Source of the DNA: Micromonospora sp. WMMD1082
GTDB taxonomy: Bacteria > Actinomycetota > Actinomycetes > Mycobacteriales > Micromonosporaceae
Reading direction: 5' to 3'
Length of the DNA: 64,000 nucleotides
Assembly: GCF_029626175.1 (NCBI RefSeq)
Contig: NZ_JARUBM010000002.1
Coordinates: 6,465,001 to 6,529,000, forward strand
This document shows positions 35,550 to 44,021 of this stretch, in pieces. Under the pieces are notes generated by a model. It worked only from the letters and a program-made list of their open reading frames with translations. It was not told where the DNA came from and did not search any database. The position numbers and the translations under genes were made by a program. Each line of letters starts with the position of its first letter. Positions within the stretch are counted from its first letter, which is position 1.

Positions 35550-36593
35550 TCAGGCCGGAGTCTCCGAAAGTTTCGGCGCCGCCATCCGGTCGGCGGTGCC
35601 GTCGGCACCACCGAGTACGCCGGCCAGCCAGCGCAGCTGCCGCCGTACCTGGGTCGCGTCCCCGTGCTCGTGGCCGTTGAACGGGTAGACGTGCATCGCC
35701 CGCTCGGGCTCCGGCTGGCCGCTGGCGGCACCGTACTGGTTGTACGCGGCGAAGCCGGTGCTCGGCGGGCAGACCATGTCGCGCAGCCCCACGCCGAAGT
35801 GCGCCGGGGCACTGGCCCGCCGGGCGAAGGTGACCCCGTCGACGTAGGAGAGGGTGCGCCGCACCGCCGGCTCCGCGTCCCGGTTGATGGCGAGGTAGTT
35901 GACGATGTCGCCGTACACCCCGACATCGGTGATCTCGATGGCCCGCTGCAGGTGGCAGAGGAACGGCGCGGTGGCGAGCACCGCGGCCAGGTCGGGAACG
36001 AGCCCGGCGACCGCCAGGGCCAGCCCGCCGCCCTGGCTGTTGCCCGCGGCGACCACCCGCCGCGGGTCGACTCCCGGCAGGGCGCGAGCCGCCTGGACCG
36101 CCCGCACCGCGTCGGTGATGAGGCGGCGGTAGTAGTAGCCCTCCGGGGACAGGATGCCGCGGGTCACCGGCGACGGCCCACCGTGCGCCTCGCCGTGCGG
36201 GTCGGGCGTGTCGCCCGCACCGTACTGGCCGGACTGGCCCCGGGCGTCCATGAGCAGGTGCGCGTAGCCCGCGACCGGCCAGATCAGGCGCTCGTGCGGC
36301 AGCCCCCGGCCGCGGCCGTAGCCGACGTACTCCACGACCACCGGCAGCGGATCGTCCACTCCGGACGGGCGGGTGTACCAGGCCCGGACCGGGTCACCGG
36401 CGAATCCGGCGAAGGTGACGTCCCAGCTGTCGACCAGACGCAGATCGGTGGGTTCGGGACGGACGTCGAGCAGCACCGGTGACTCCGCCGCCGCGCGCAG
36501 CGTGGACCGCCAGAACGCGTCGAAGTCGGCGGGCTCGGCCACGGCTGGCGCGTACTGCCGCAGCTGGTCCAGGGACAGGTCGAACAGGGGCAT
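35550..36593 (-). CDS. CE7 acetylxylan esterase/cephalosporin C deacetylase
   Basis: Carbohydrate esterase family 7 enzyme of 347 aa without a signal peptide, so intracellular. It removes acetyl groups from xylooligosaccharides. Catalytic Ser186 is in GNSQGGGLA, the RGQSGQYG oxyanion/family signature is near 118-125, and the His is in NGHEHGD near the C-terminus. GAGGAG lies directly upstream of the ATG at 36593. Its last codons contain the CCGAAACTTTCGG palindrome that may serve the downstream xylanase gene on the same strand. Confidence 0.92.
   Translation of the reverse strand: MPLFDLSLDQLRQYAPAVAEPADFDAFWRSTLRAAAESPVLLDVRPEPTDLRLVDSWDVTFAGFAGDPVRAWYTRPSGVDDPLPVVVEYVGYGRGRGLPHERLIWPVAGYAHLLMDARGQSGQYGAGDTPDPHGEAHGGPSPVTRGILSPEGYYYRRLITDAVRAVQAARALPGVDPRRVVAAGNSQGGGLALAVAGLVPDLAAVLATAPFLCHLQRAIEITDVGVYGDIVNYLAINRDAEPAVRRTLSYVDGVTFARRASAPAHFGVGLRDMVCPPSTGFAAYNQYGAASGQPEPERAMHVYPFNGHEHGDATQVRRQLRWLAGVLGGADGTADRMAAPKLSETPA
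35564..35576. promoter_or_regulatory. LacI-type operator, xylanase side
   Basis: CCGAAAGTTTCGG is a perfect palindrome around one base; on the minus strand it reads CGAAACTTTCG, the sequence I recall from Streptomyces xylanase promoters. It lies within the 3' end of the CE7 gene, about 290 bp upstream of the xylanase start. Confidence 0.6.
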
Positions 36594-36614
36594 GGCTCCT
36601 CGCAGGGGCGTCGG

Positions 36615-37640
36615 TCAGGGTGGTGGGGCGGTGCTCTCGCGGACGATCAGCTCGGCGACCAGGTCGATCCGGCTGGTGGGCAGGGCGTTTCCCCGCGCGA
36701 GGTCGAGCAGCATCTGGGTGGCCGTGCCGGCCATGTCGTACAGCGGCTGGTTGACCGTGGTCAGGGCCGGGCCGATCCAGGCCGAGACCGGAAGGTTGTC
36801 GTAGCCCACCACCGACAGGTCGCCGGGGACATCGAGGCCGAGCTGACGGGCGGCACGCAGCACCCCCATCGCCTGCAGGTCGGAGCCGGCGAAGATCGCC
36901 GTTGGCCGGTCCGGCCGGCTCAGCAACTCGATGCCGTAGGAGTAGCCGGCGTCGAGGTGGAAGTTGCCGTGGCGGATCAGCGCCGGATCGACCGGCACGC
37001 CGAGTTCCTCGTGGGCACAGCGGAAACCCGCCGTGCGGGCCCGGGCGCAGAGCACCTCCCGCGGGCCGGAGATCATCGCGATCCGGCGATGCCCGAGCTC
37101 CAGCAGGTGGCGGGTGGCGAGCAGTCCACCGTTCCAGTTGTTCGAGCCGATGGTGGGCACGGAGGCCACGCTGGCGCTGTCGGTGTCGAGCACGACGACG
37201 GGTATCGACTGGCGTTGCAACTGTTGCCGTTGCTGGTCGGTCAGGTTGCACATCACCAGCAGCACGCCGAGGGGACGTCGGGCGATCACCGAGTCGACCC
37301 AGGACTGCGGCGGCCGGTGCGCGCCTTCCAGCTGCGAGAGCACCACGTGCGTGTCGGTGAGCGTGGTGACCGCCTCGACACCGCGGATGATCTCCAGGGC
37401 CCAGTCGGAGCCGAACTCGTGGAACACCAGCTCGATCTGGCCGTCGCCGGGCGCCCGGCGGGCACGGCGGCGGTAGCGGTGCCGCTCCAGGCTGGCCTCG
37501 ACCCGCGCCCTGGTCCCGGCGGCGACGTCCGAGCGCCCGTTGAGGACCTTGGAGACCGTCGCCGCGGAGACACCGACCTCCTGCGCGATGGTCGCGATGG
37601 TCGCGGAGCCGAGCACGGCCGGCGAGCGGTTCACAGCCAT
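36615..37640 (-). CDS. LacI-family transcriptional regulator of xylan utilisation
   Basis: Regulator of 341 aa. The N-terminal helix-turn-helix (about 14-35) reads TIATIAQEVGVSAATVSKVL followed by the NGRSDV hinge start. Residues about 70-335 form the periplasmic-binding-protein-like sugar domain (VLDTDSASVASVPTIGSNN and FAGSDLQAMGVLRAA). The ATG at 37640 has AGAGGA upstream; the frame from 37700 has no such site. A strong palindromic operator lies 14 bp upstream, so it probably represses itself. It sits between the CE7/xylanase genes and the divergent GH3-transport operon and most likely represses both until xylooligosaccharides bind. Confidence 0.92.
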   Translation of the reverse strand: MAVNRSPAVLGSATIATIAQEVGVSAATVSKVLNGRSDVAAGTRARVEASLERHRYRRRARRAPGDGQIELVFHEFGSDWALEIIRGVEAVTTLTDTHVVLSQLEGAHRPPQSWVDSVIARRPLGVLLVMCNLTDQQRQQLQRQSIPVVVLDTDSASVASVPTIGSNNWNGGLLATRHLLELGHRRIAMISGPREVLCARARTAGFRCAHEELGVPVDPALIRHGNFHLDAGYSYGIELLSRPDRPTAIFAGSDLQAMGVLRAARQLGLDVPGDLSVVGYDNLPVSAWIGPALTTVNQPLYDMAGTATQMLLDLARGNALPTSRIDLVAELIVRESTAPPP

Positions 37641-37653
37641 CCGATCCTCTGCA

Positions 37654-37679
37654 ACAGTCCCGAAAATTTCGGAGACTGT
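37654..37679. promoter_or_regulatory. LacI operator at the regulator promoter
   Basis: CCGAAAATTTCGG (37660-37672) is a perfect palindrome around the central A and is flanked by ACAGTC and GACTGT, extending the symmetry to 26 bp with little mismatch. It lies immediately upstream of the LacI start at 37640. Confidence 0.75.
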
Positions 37680-37851
37680 AGCACGGTGAGGACCGGTCAC
37701 CGGTGACGCGAGTCAATGACGGCGGGGCCGTCACCGGGCAGCGACCGCTCACCTACAGATGCCGCAAATGCAGCGTGGCCAGTATGTCCCGAGCCTCTTG
37801 ACACGCTCTGTCGACGCCCTTAAGTTCCCGACACAGGTGACGAACTGGTTT

Positions 37852-37863
37852 CCGAAAATTTCG
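37852..37863. promoter_or_regulatory. LacI operator in front of the GH3-transport operon
   Basis: CCGAAAATTTCG repeats the core of the operator at 37660 and lies 74 bp upstream of the GH3 start. Together with that site it frames the divergent promoter region. Confidence 0.7.
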
Positions 37864-37936
37864 ATAATCGCCGCCTTCACGGCGGTCTGCGTGGCCCTGC
37901 CGGGACGATCTCCCGAGCGTGGCCGGAGGGGTTCGC

Positions 37937-40336
37937 ATGACAAGTCAGCTGCCCGTCGACGATCGGTTGGTGTCCCCCGGCACCGATCCGTGGCGTGACC
38001 CGAGGCTGCGACCGGACGAACGGGCAGACGCGCTCATCCCGCTGATGTCACTGGAGGAGAAGATCGCCCAGCTGGTCGGCCTCTGGGTCGGCGCGGACGC
38101 CTCCGGCGAGGGCGTCGCCCCCCACCAGTCCGATCGGGTCGAGCACACGCCGCCCTGGCGGGATGCCATCCGGCACGGCCTGGGTCAGCTGACCCGGCCG
38201 TTCGGGACCGCGCCGGTCGATCCGGTCCTCGGCGCCCGCGCCCTGGCCGCCTCCCAGGCGCAGATCGTGGCGACGAGCCGGTTCGGGATTCCGGCCCAGG
38301 TGCACGAGGAGTGCCTCACCGGCTTCGCCGCCTGGCGTGCGACCGTGTACCCGGCGCCGCTGAGCTGGGGTGCGGCCTTCGACCCGGACCTGGTCGAGGA
38401 GATGGCCGGGCTGATCGGCCGGTCGATGCGGGCCGCCGGTGTCCACCAGGGACTGGCCCCGGTCCTGGACGTGACCCGCGACTACCGCTGGGGGCGTACC
38501 GAGGAGACGATCGGCGAGGATCCCTACCTGGTCGGGACGGTCGGCGCGGCGTACGTGCGCGGGCTGGAGCGGGCCGGCGTGGTGGCGACGCTGAAGCACT
38601 TCGCCGGCTACTCGGCCTCCCGGGGCGGGCGGAACCTGGCGCCGGTGCCGATGGGGCGCCGGGAACTGGCCGACGTCATCCTGCCACCGTTCGAGATGGC
38701 CCTGCGGCTCGGTGGCGCGCGATCGGTGATGCACTCGTACGCCGAGATCGACGGCGTGCCGGTGGCCGCCGACGAGGAACTGCTGACCCGGGTGCTGCGG
38801 GATCGGTGGGGCTTCGACGGGGTGCTGGTCGCGGACTACTTCGCCGTCCGCTTCCTGCAGTCCCTGCACGGCGTGGCCGCCGACGCCGCGGCGGCGGCCC
38901 GGCTCGCCCTGCGCGCCGGCACCGACGTGGAACTGCCCACAGTGGACGCCTACGGCGCGCCGCTGCTGGCCGCGGTGCGCTCCGGCGCGGTCGGTGCGGA
39001 CCTGGTCGACCGCGCCCTGCGCCGGGTGCTGATCCAGAAGATCGAGCTGGGGCTGCTCGACGAGGAATGGCGTGAACTGCCCGCCAACGTCGACGAGCTG
39101 CGCCTGGACGACGAGGCCAACCAGGCCGTCGCCCTGCGCCTGGCCCGCCAGTCCGTCGTCCTGCTCCGTAACCGCGACGGGCTGCTGCCGCTCGCCGCCG
39201 ACCGGCGCGTCGCGCTGGTCGGCCCGGTCGCGGACGACCCGATGGCGATGCTCGGGTGCTACTCCTTCCCCCTACACATCGGCGTGCAGTATCCGGAGCA
39301 CGGCGTCGGCGTGGAGATTCCGTCCCTGCGCGAGGCGCTGCAGCGACGGCACCCGCAGCTCACCTTCGTCCCGGGTACCGACATCACCGGGGACGACACC
39401 TCCGGCATCGCCGCGGCGGTCGAGGCGGCCACCGACGCCGACGTCTGCGTCCTCGCGGTCGGCGACCGGGCCGGCATGTTCGGCCGGGGCACCTCCGGTG
39501 AGGGTTGCGACGCGGTCGACCTCCAGTTGCCCGGGGTACAGGCCGAACTGGTCCGCGCGGTACTGGCCACCGGAACCCCGGTGGTGCTGGTGGTGCTCTC
39601 CGGCCGGCCGTACGCGCTCGGCCCGGTGACGGACGGCGCGGGCGCGATCGTGCAGGGGTTCTTCCCCGGCCAACTCGGCGGCGAGGCGCTGGCCGAGGTG
39701 CTCACCGGCGCGGTCAACCCCTCCGGCCGGCTCCCGGTCAGTGTGCCGCGGGACATCGGCGGGTTGCCCGGCACCTACCTCTCCCCCACCCTGGGCCGCC
39801 GCTCGCGGGTGTCGTCGGTGGACCCGACGCCCGCGTTCCCGTTCGGCCACGGGTTGAGCTACACCACCTTCGAGTGGAGCGACGCCGAGGTGACCGGCGA
39901 TTCGGGCGACGCCTCCGGCGCAACCGCCGCATGGCCGGTCGACGGCGAGGTGACGGTCGGCGTCACGGTGCGCAACACCGGCTCGCGGGCCGGCACCGAG
40001 GTCGTCCAGCTCTACCTGCACGATCCGGTGGCACAGACCACCAGGCCGGTGGTCCGCCTGATCGGGTACGCCAGGGTGCCGGCGGAGCCGGGTCAGACGG
40101 CCCGGGTCACCTTCCAGGTCCCCGCCGACGTCACCTCCTTCACCGGTGTGCACGGCCGGCGCGTGGTCGAGCCCGGCGACGTGCAGCTCCGCCTCGGCCG
40201 CTCCAGCGGCGACCCGGTGGCGAGCCTGGCCCTGCGGTTGGTCGGCGACGAGCGCGACGTCGGCCATCAGCGGGAACTGGTCTCGCAGGTACGCGTCGAG
40301 CCCGCCGTCCTCGCCGTCTCAGGGGGCCCGCGATGA
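37937..40336 (+). CDS. GH3 beta-xylosidase/beta-glucosidase
   Basis: Glycoside hydrolase family 3 enzyme of 799 aa with no signal peptide. The (beta/alpha)8 domain (about 35-380) has the nucleophile Asp300 in VLVADYFAV and the KHFAGYSA motif near 220-227. The alpha/beta sandwich domain (about 410-610) and a C-terminal fibronectin-like domain (about 670-780) follow. It probably hydrolyses imported xylooligosaccharides. The ATG at 37937 has GGAGG 8 nt upstream. The stop overlaps the first permease start by 4 bp, so enzyme and importer are made together. Confidence 0.93.
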   Translation: MTSQLPVDDRLVSPGTDPWRDPRLRPDERADALIPLMSLEEKIAQLVGLWVGADASGEGVAPHQSDRVEHTPPWRDAIRHGLGQLTRPFGTAPVDPVLGARALAASQAQIVATSRFGIPAQVHEECLTGFAAWRATVYPAPLSWGAAFDPDLVEEMAGLIGRSMRAAGVHQGLAPVLDVTRDYRWGRTEETIGEDPYLVGTVGAAYVRGLERAGVVATLKHFAGYSASRGGRNLAPVPMGRRELADVILPPFEMALRLGGARSVMHSYAEIDGVPVAADEELLTRVLRDRWGFDGVLVADYFAVRFLQSLHGVAADAAAAARLALRAGTDVELPTVDAYGAPLLAAVRSGAVGADLVDRALRRVLIQKIELGLLDEEWRELPANVDELRLDDEANQAVALRLARQSVVLLRNRDGLLPLAADRRVALVGPVADDPMAMLGCYSFPLHIGVQYPEHGVGVEIPSLREALQRRHPQLTFVPGTDITGDDTSGIAAAVEAATDADVCVLAVGDRAGMFGRGTSGEGCDAVDLQLPGVQAELVRAVLATGTPVVLVVLSGRPYALGPVTDGAGAIVQGFFPGQLGGEALAEVLTGAVNPSGRLPVSVPRDIGGLPGTYLSPTLGRRSRVSSVDPTPAFPFGHGLSYTTFEWSDAEVTGDSGDASGATAAWPVDGEVTVGVTVRNTGSRAGTEVVQLYLHDPVAQTTRPVVRLIGYARVPAEPGQTARVTFQVPADVTSFTGVHGRRVVEPGDVQLRLGRSSGDPVASLALRLVGDERDVGHQRELVSQVRVEPAVLAVSGGPR

Positions 40337-41313
40337 GCGCACCGACCACGATGACCACGCCGGTGTCGCCCGGTGGCCCGCCGCGAAAGCCCCCCGCCCC
40401 ACCCACCGCCCGCCAGGCCTGGCGCCGGGCGCTGCGCCGGGACTGGCAGCTGTACTCGCTGGCGATCCTGCCGCTGCTGTTCTTCCTGATCTTCCGGTAC
40501 CTGCCGATGCTCGGCAACCTGATCGCCTTCCGCCGGTTCCAGCCCGGTGGCAACATCTTCGGCGAGTACTGGGTCGGCCTGCGGTACTTCAAGATGTTCT
40601 TCACCGACCCGACGTTCTGGAACGTCTTCACCAACACGCTGGTGCTGGGCGGGCTGACCCTGCTGTTCTGCTTCCCGCTGCCGATCGTGCTGGCGTTGCT
40701 GCTCAACGAGGTGCGGGCCCGCAGGCTGAAGCGGCTCGTGCAGTCGGTGTCGTACCTGCCGCACTTCCTGTCCATCGTGATCGTGGCCGCCATCGTGATG
40801 CAGATGCTGTCCATGGACGGCACGATCAACCAGCTCGTGCGCGCGGGCGACGGCGATCCGATTCCGTTCCTGCAACGACCGGAATGGTTCCGCACCATCT
40901 ACGTCTCGTCGGAGATCTGGCAGACCGTCGGCTGGGGCACGATCCTCTACCTGGCCGCGCTCACCACCATCGACGACAACCTCTACGAGGCCTCGCGCAT
41001 CGACGGCGCCAACCGGTGGCGGCAGACCTGGCACGTCACGCTGCCGGGCATCCGGCCGACCATGGTGACGCTGCTGATCCTCAACATCGGCACCTTCATG
41101 GCGGTCGGGTTCGAGAAGATCCTGCTGCTCTACAACCCGCTGACCTATCCGACCGCCGACGTCATCTCCACGTACCTGTTCCGGGTGGGCTTCGCGTCCA
41201 GCAACTTCAGTTACGCCGCGGCGATCGGGCTGTTCGAGGCGGTGATCGGGTTGGTCCTGGTCCTGTCCGCGAACCTGATCGCCCGCCGCACGGTAGGGAC
41301 GAGCCTGTGGTGA
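40333..41313 (+). CDS. ABC sugar transporter permease (LplB/UgpA-like)
   Basis: Inner-membrane permease of 326 aa with six or seven helices. The cytoplasmic EAA loop that contacts the ATPase is seen as EASRIDGANRWRQTWHVTLP (about residues 218-237). It is of the CUT1/LplB subtype used for oligosaccharides. It pairs with the next gene. It is coupled to GH3 by an ATGA overlap, with a modest GGGGG purine site. Confidence 0.92.
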   Translation: MSAPTTMTTPVSPGGPPRKPPAPPTARQAWRRALRRDWQLYSLAILPLLFFLIFRYLPMLGNLIAFRRFQPGGNIFGEYWVGLRYFKMFFTDPTFWNVFTNTLVLGGLTLLFCFPLPIVLALLLNEVRARRLKRLVQSVSYLPHFLSIVIVAAIVMQMLSMDGTINQLVRAGDGDPIPFLQRPEWFRTIYVSSEIWQTVGWGTILYLAALTTIDDNLYEASRIDGANRWRQTWHVTLPGIRPTMVTLLILNIGTFMAVGFEKILLLYNPLTYPTADVISTYLFRVGFASSNFSYAAAIGLFEAVIGLVLVLSANLIARRTVGTSLW

Positions 41314-42257
41314 CCATCGAAGCGAACGGACCAGCCACCCCGCAGACCGCGCCCGGCGGCCCGCCGGTACGCCGGCGGCGGGGCATCCGGCAGACCCGGG
41401 GCTACCGGGCGTTCCAGGTGGCCAACGGCATCATCCTGACCATCGTCGTGATCGTGACGCTCTACCCGTTCGTCAACATCGTGGCCCGCTCGATGAGCCA
41501 CGAGCGGTACATCCTCAGCGGCCAGGTGAACCTCATCCCGCGCGGTTTCACCCTGAGCACCTACGAGCTGTTGATGTCCGACTCGATGTTCTGGACGAAC
41601 TACCGCAACACCGTGTTCTACACGGTCACCGCCACCGTCATCTCGATCGTGCTGACCACAACGTACGCCTATGTGCTCTCCAAGAAGCACCTCAGGGGAC
41701 GCGGCGCGCTGATCACCATCGCGGTGTTCACGATGTTCTTCACCGGCGGCCTGATTCCCAACTACGTCCTGGTCACCAGCCTGGGCCTGAAGAACAGCGT
41801 CTGGGCCATCGCACTACCCAACGCCATCAACGTGTTCAACCTGCTGGTGATGAAGGCGTTCTTCGAGAGCCTGCCGGTCGACCTGGAGGAGGCCGCCGCG
41901 GTCGACGGGCTGAACACGTACGGCATCCTGCTACGGATCGTGCTGCCACTGTCGAAGGCGATCGTCGCCACGATGGTGCTCTTCTACGCCGTGGCCTTCT
42001 GGAACTCGTGGTTCGCCGCCTTCCTCTACATGGACCGGCAGGAACTCTGGCCGGTCACCGTCTACCTGCGCAACCTGATCGCCGGTGCCACCGGCGCGGA
42101 GAACGTCGGCGCGATCGCCGAGGCCAACGAGGTACAGGCCGAGGCGACGCTCAAGGCGGTGACGATCGTGCTCACCACCCTGCCGATCCTCATGGTCTAT
42201 CCCTTCATCCAGCGGTACTTCGTGCGGGGCATCATGCTCGGCGCGGTGAAGGGCTGA
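41307..42257 (+). CDS. ABC sugar transporter permease (YtcP/UgpE-like)
   Basis: Second permease of 316 aa with six helices and the EAA loop EEAAAVDGLNTYGILLRIVL (about 192-211). GTG 41307 is chosen because AGGGA lies 7 nt upstream; GTG 41310, one codon later, gives a GTGA overlap with the upstream stop and is equally possible. It forms the channel with the preceding permease. No ATPase gene accompanies them. Confidence 0.92.
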   Translation: MVTIEANGPATPQTAPGGPPVRRRRGIRQTRGYRAFQVANGIILTIVVIVTLYPFVNIVARSMSHERYILSGQVNLIPRGFTLSTYELLMSDSMFWTNYRNTVFYTVTATVISIVLTTTYAYVLSKKHLRGRGALITIAVFTMFFTGGLIPNYVLVTSLGLKNSVWAIALPNAINVFNLLVMKAFFESLPVDLEEAAAVDGLNTYGILLRIVLPLSKAIVATMVLFYAVAFWNSWFAAFLYMDRQELWPVTVYLRNLIAGATGAENVGAIAEANEVQAEATLKAVTIVLTTLPILMVYPFIQRYFVRGIMLGAVKG

Positions 42258-42301
42258 CCAGCATGCCCCACCCTCCCACCACCAAGTTGAAAGGATCCGC
42301 C

Positions 42302-43942
42302 ATGTTCCGCAGATCGTGGCGCCACACGGCGGCAGCAGCCGCGGCGCTGCTCGCCCTCAGCAGTATCACGGCCTGTAGCGACGACTCGTCCAGCAACGAG
42401 GACCTGTCGGAGAACCGGGTCGGCGCGATGGACAACTACTCCGTCGGTACGCAGTTCAAGGCCTCCGAGCCGCTGTCCTTCTCCCTCCTGTACAGCAACC
42501 ACCCGAACTACCCGTTGAAGAACGACTGGCTGTTCTGGTCGGAGCTGACGTCGCGGACCAACGTCACGCTCGAACCGGTCGCGGTGCCGCTGAGCGACTA
42601 CGAGCAGAAGCGCAGCCTGCTGATCGGCGCCGGTGACGCGCCGTTCCTCATCCCGAAGACCTACCCGAGCCAGGAGGAGCCGTACGTCTCCTCGGGGGCG
42701 ATCCTGCCGGTCAGCGACTACATCGATCTGATGCCGAACTTCAAGGACAAGATCGAGAAGTGGAACCTGGCACCGGAGCTCGACACCCGGCGCCAGGAGG
42801 ACGGCAAGTTCTACCTGCTGCCCGGGGTGCACGAGAAGCCCTGGCACGACTACTCGCTGGCGGTCCGCACCGACATCCTCGAAGAGCTGAACCTGGAGAT
42901 CCCGAAGACCTGGGACGAGCTCTACACGGTGCTCAAGGCGATGAAGGCGAAGTACCCGAACGTCTACCCGTTCTCCGACCGGTTCAGCCAGCCCAACCCG
43001 GCCGGTAACCTGCTCAACATCATGGCCTTCTCGTACGGCCTGCAGGGCGCCGGCTGGAACTTCCAGCACACCAGCTGGAACGCCGAGGCGCAGAAGTTCG
43101 AGTACACCGGCGCCACCGAGCAGTACAAGCAGATCCTGCAGTACCTCAACAAGCTGGTGACGGAGAAGCTGCTCGACCCGGAGAGCTTCACCCAGACCGA
43201 CGATCTCGCCCGGCAGAAGCTCGCCAACAGCAGGTCCTTCGTGATCAGCAGCAACGCGCAGACCCTGGTGAACGACTACCGGCCGGACCTGGCGGCGACG
43301 AACCCGAAGGCAACCATCACCAAGATTCCGCTGCCGATCGGCCCGGCCGGTGAGATCAACCCCGCCGACCGTTTCGAGAACGGCATGATGATCTCGGCGA
43401 AGGCCCGCGACAGCGAGAACTTCGTGGCGATGATGCAGTTCGTCGACTGGCTCTGGTACTCCGACGAGGGCCAGCACTTCGCCAAGTGGGGTGTCGAGGG
43501 CCAGAGCTTCGTCAAGGACGCCGCCGGCAAGGCCACCCTGGCCCCGGACGTCAACGTCATCGGCCTCAACCCCGACGCGCCCAAGCACCTGCAGAAGGAC
43601 TTCGGCTTCTACAACGGCGTGTTCGCCTACGGCGGCAACCCCGAGCTGGTGCAGGCGTTCTTCTCCGAGGAGGAGCAGCAGTTCCAGGAGGTCATGAACG
43701 CGCGTCCGGCACGGGTGGTGCCCCCGCCGCACCCGTTGACCGACGAGGAACGCGAGCAGGTGTCGCTGTGGGCTACCCCGCTGCGCGACCACGTCTACCA
43801 GGCCACCCTGCAGTTCATCCTCGGGCAGCGTGACTTCGCCCAGTGGGACGCGTACGTGAACGAGCTGAAGAGCAAGAACATGGACGCCTACATGGACGCG
43901 GTCACCAAGGCCTACGAACGCTTCAAGGAGAAGAACAACTAG
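42302..43942 (+). CDS. Extracellular solute-binding lipoprotein of the sugar importer
   Basis: Lipoprotein of 546 aa, the large (LplA-like) type that goes with LplB/YtcP permeases. The signal peptide ends in the lipobox ITAC (Cys about 25), followed by SDDSSSNEDL. Binding-protein features include TWDELYTVLKAMKAKYPNV and FVDWLWYSDEGQHFAKWGV. It captures oligosaccharides, probably xylooligosaccharides, outside the membrane. AAAGGA lies 6 nt upstream of the ATG at 42302. A strong hairpin follows, which may raise its mRNA level relative to downstream genes. Confidence 0.93.
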   Translation: MFRRSWRHTAAAAAALLALSSITACSDDSSSNEDLSENRVGAMDNYSVGTQFKASEPLSFSLLYSNHPNYPLKNDWLFWSELTSRTNVTLEPVAVPLSDYEQKRSLLIGAGDAPFLIPKTYPSQEEPYVSSGAILPVSDYIDLMPNFKDKIEKWNLAPELDTRRQEDGKFYLLPGVHEKPWHDYSLAVRTDILEELNLEIPKTWDELYTVLKAMKAKYPNVYPFSDRFSQPNPAGNLLNIMAFSYGLQGAGWNFQHTSWNAEAQKFEYTGATEQYKQILQYLNKLVTEKLLDPESFTQTDDLARQKLANSRSFVISSNAQTLVNDYRPDLAATNPKATITKIPLPIGPAGEINPADRFENGMMISAKARDSENFVAMMQFVDWLWYSDEGQHFAKWGVEGQSFVKDAAGKATLAPDVNVIGLNPDAPKHLQKDFGFYNGVFAYGGNPELVQAFFSEEEQQFQEVMNARPARVVPPPHPLTDEEREQVSLWATPLRDHVYQATLQFILGQRDFAQWDAYVNELKSKNMDAYMDAVTKAYERFKEKNN

Positions 43943-43947
43943 GAGAC

Positions 43948-43987
43948 GTGGCCGGTCCGGTCGTGTCGGCGCGACCGGACCGGCCAC
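43948..43987 (+). terminator. Hairpin after the binding-protein gene
   Basis: GTGGCCGGTCCGGTCG (43948-43963) and CGACCGGACCGGCCAC (43972-43987) form a perfect 16-bp stem with an 8-nt loop, 6 bp after the stop and 34 bp before GH39. It acts as a terminator, an attenuator, or an mRNA stabiliser for the binding protein. Confidence 0.75.
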
Positions 43988-44021
43988 CTTCGTTCCACCC
44001 GCACCGAGCAAGAGGACGAGG

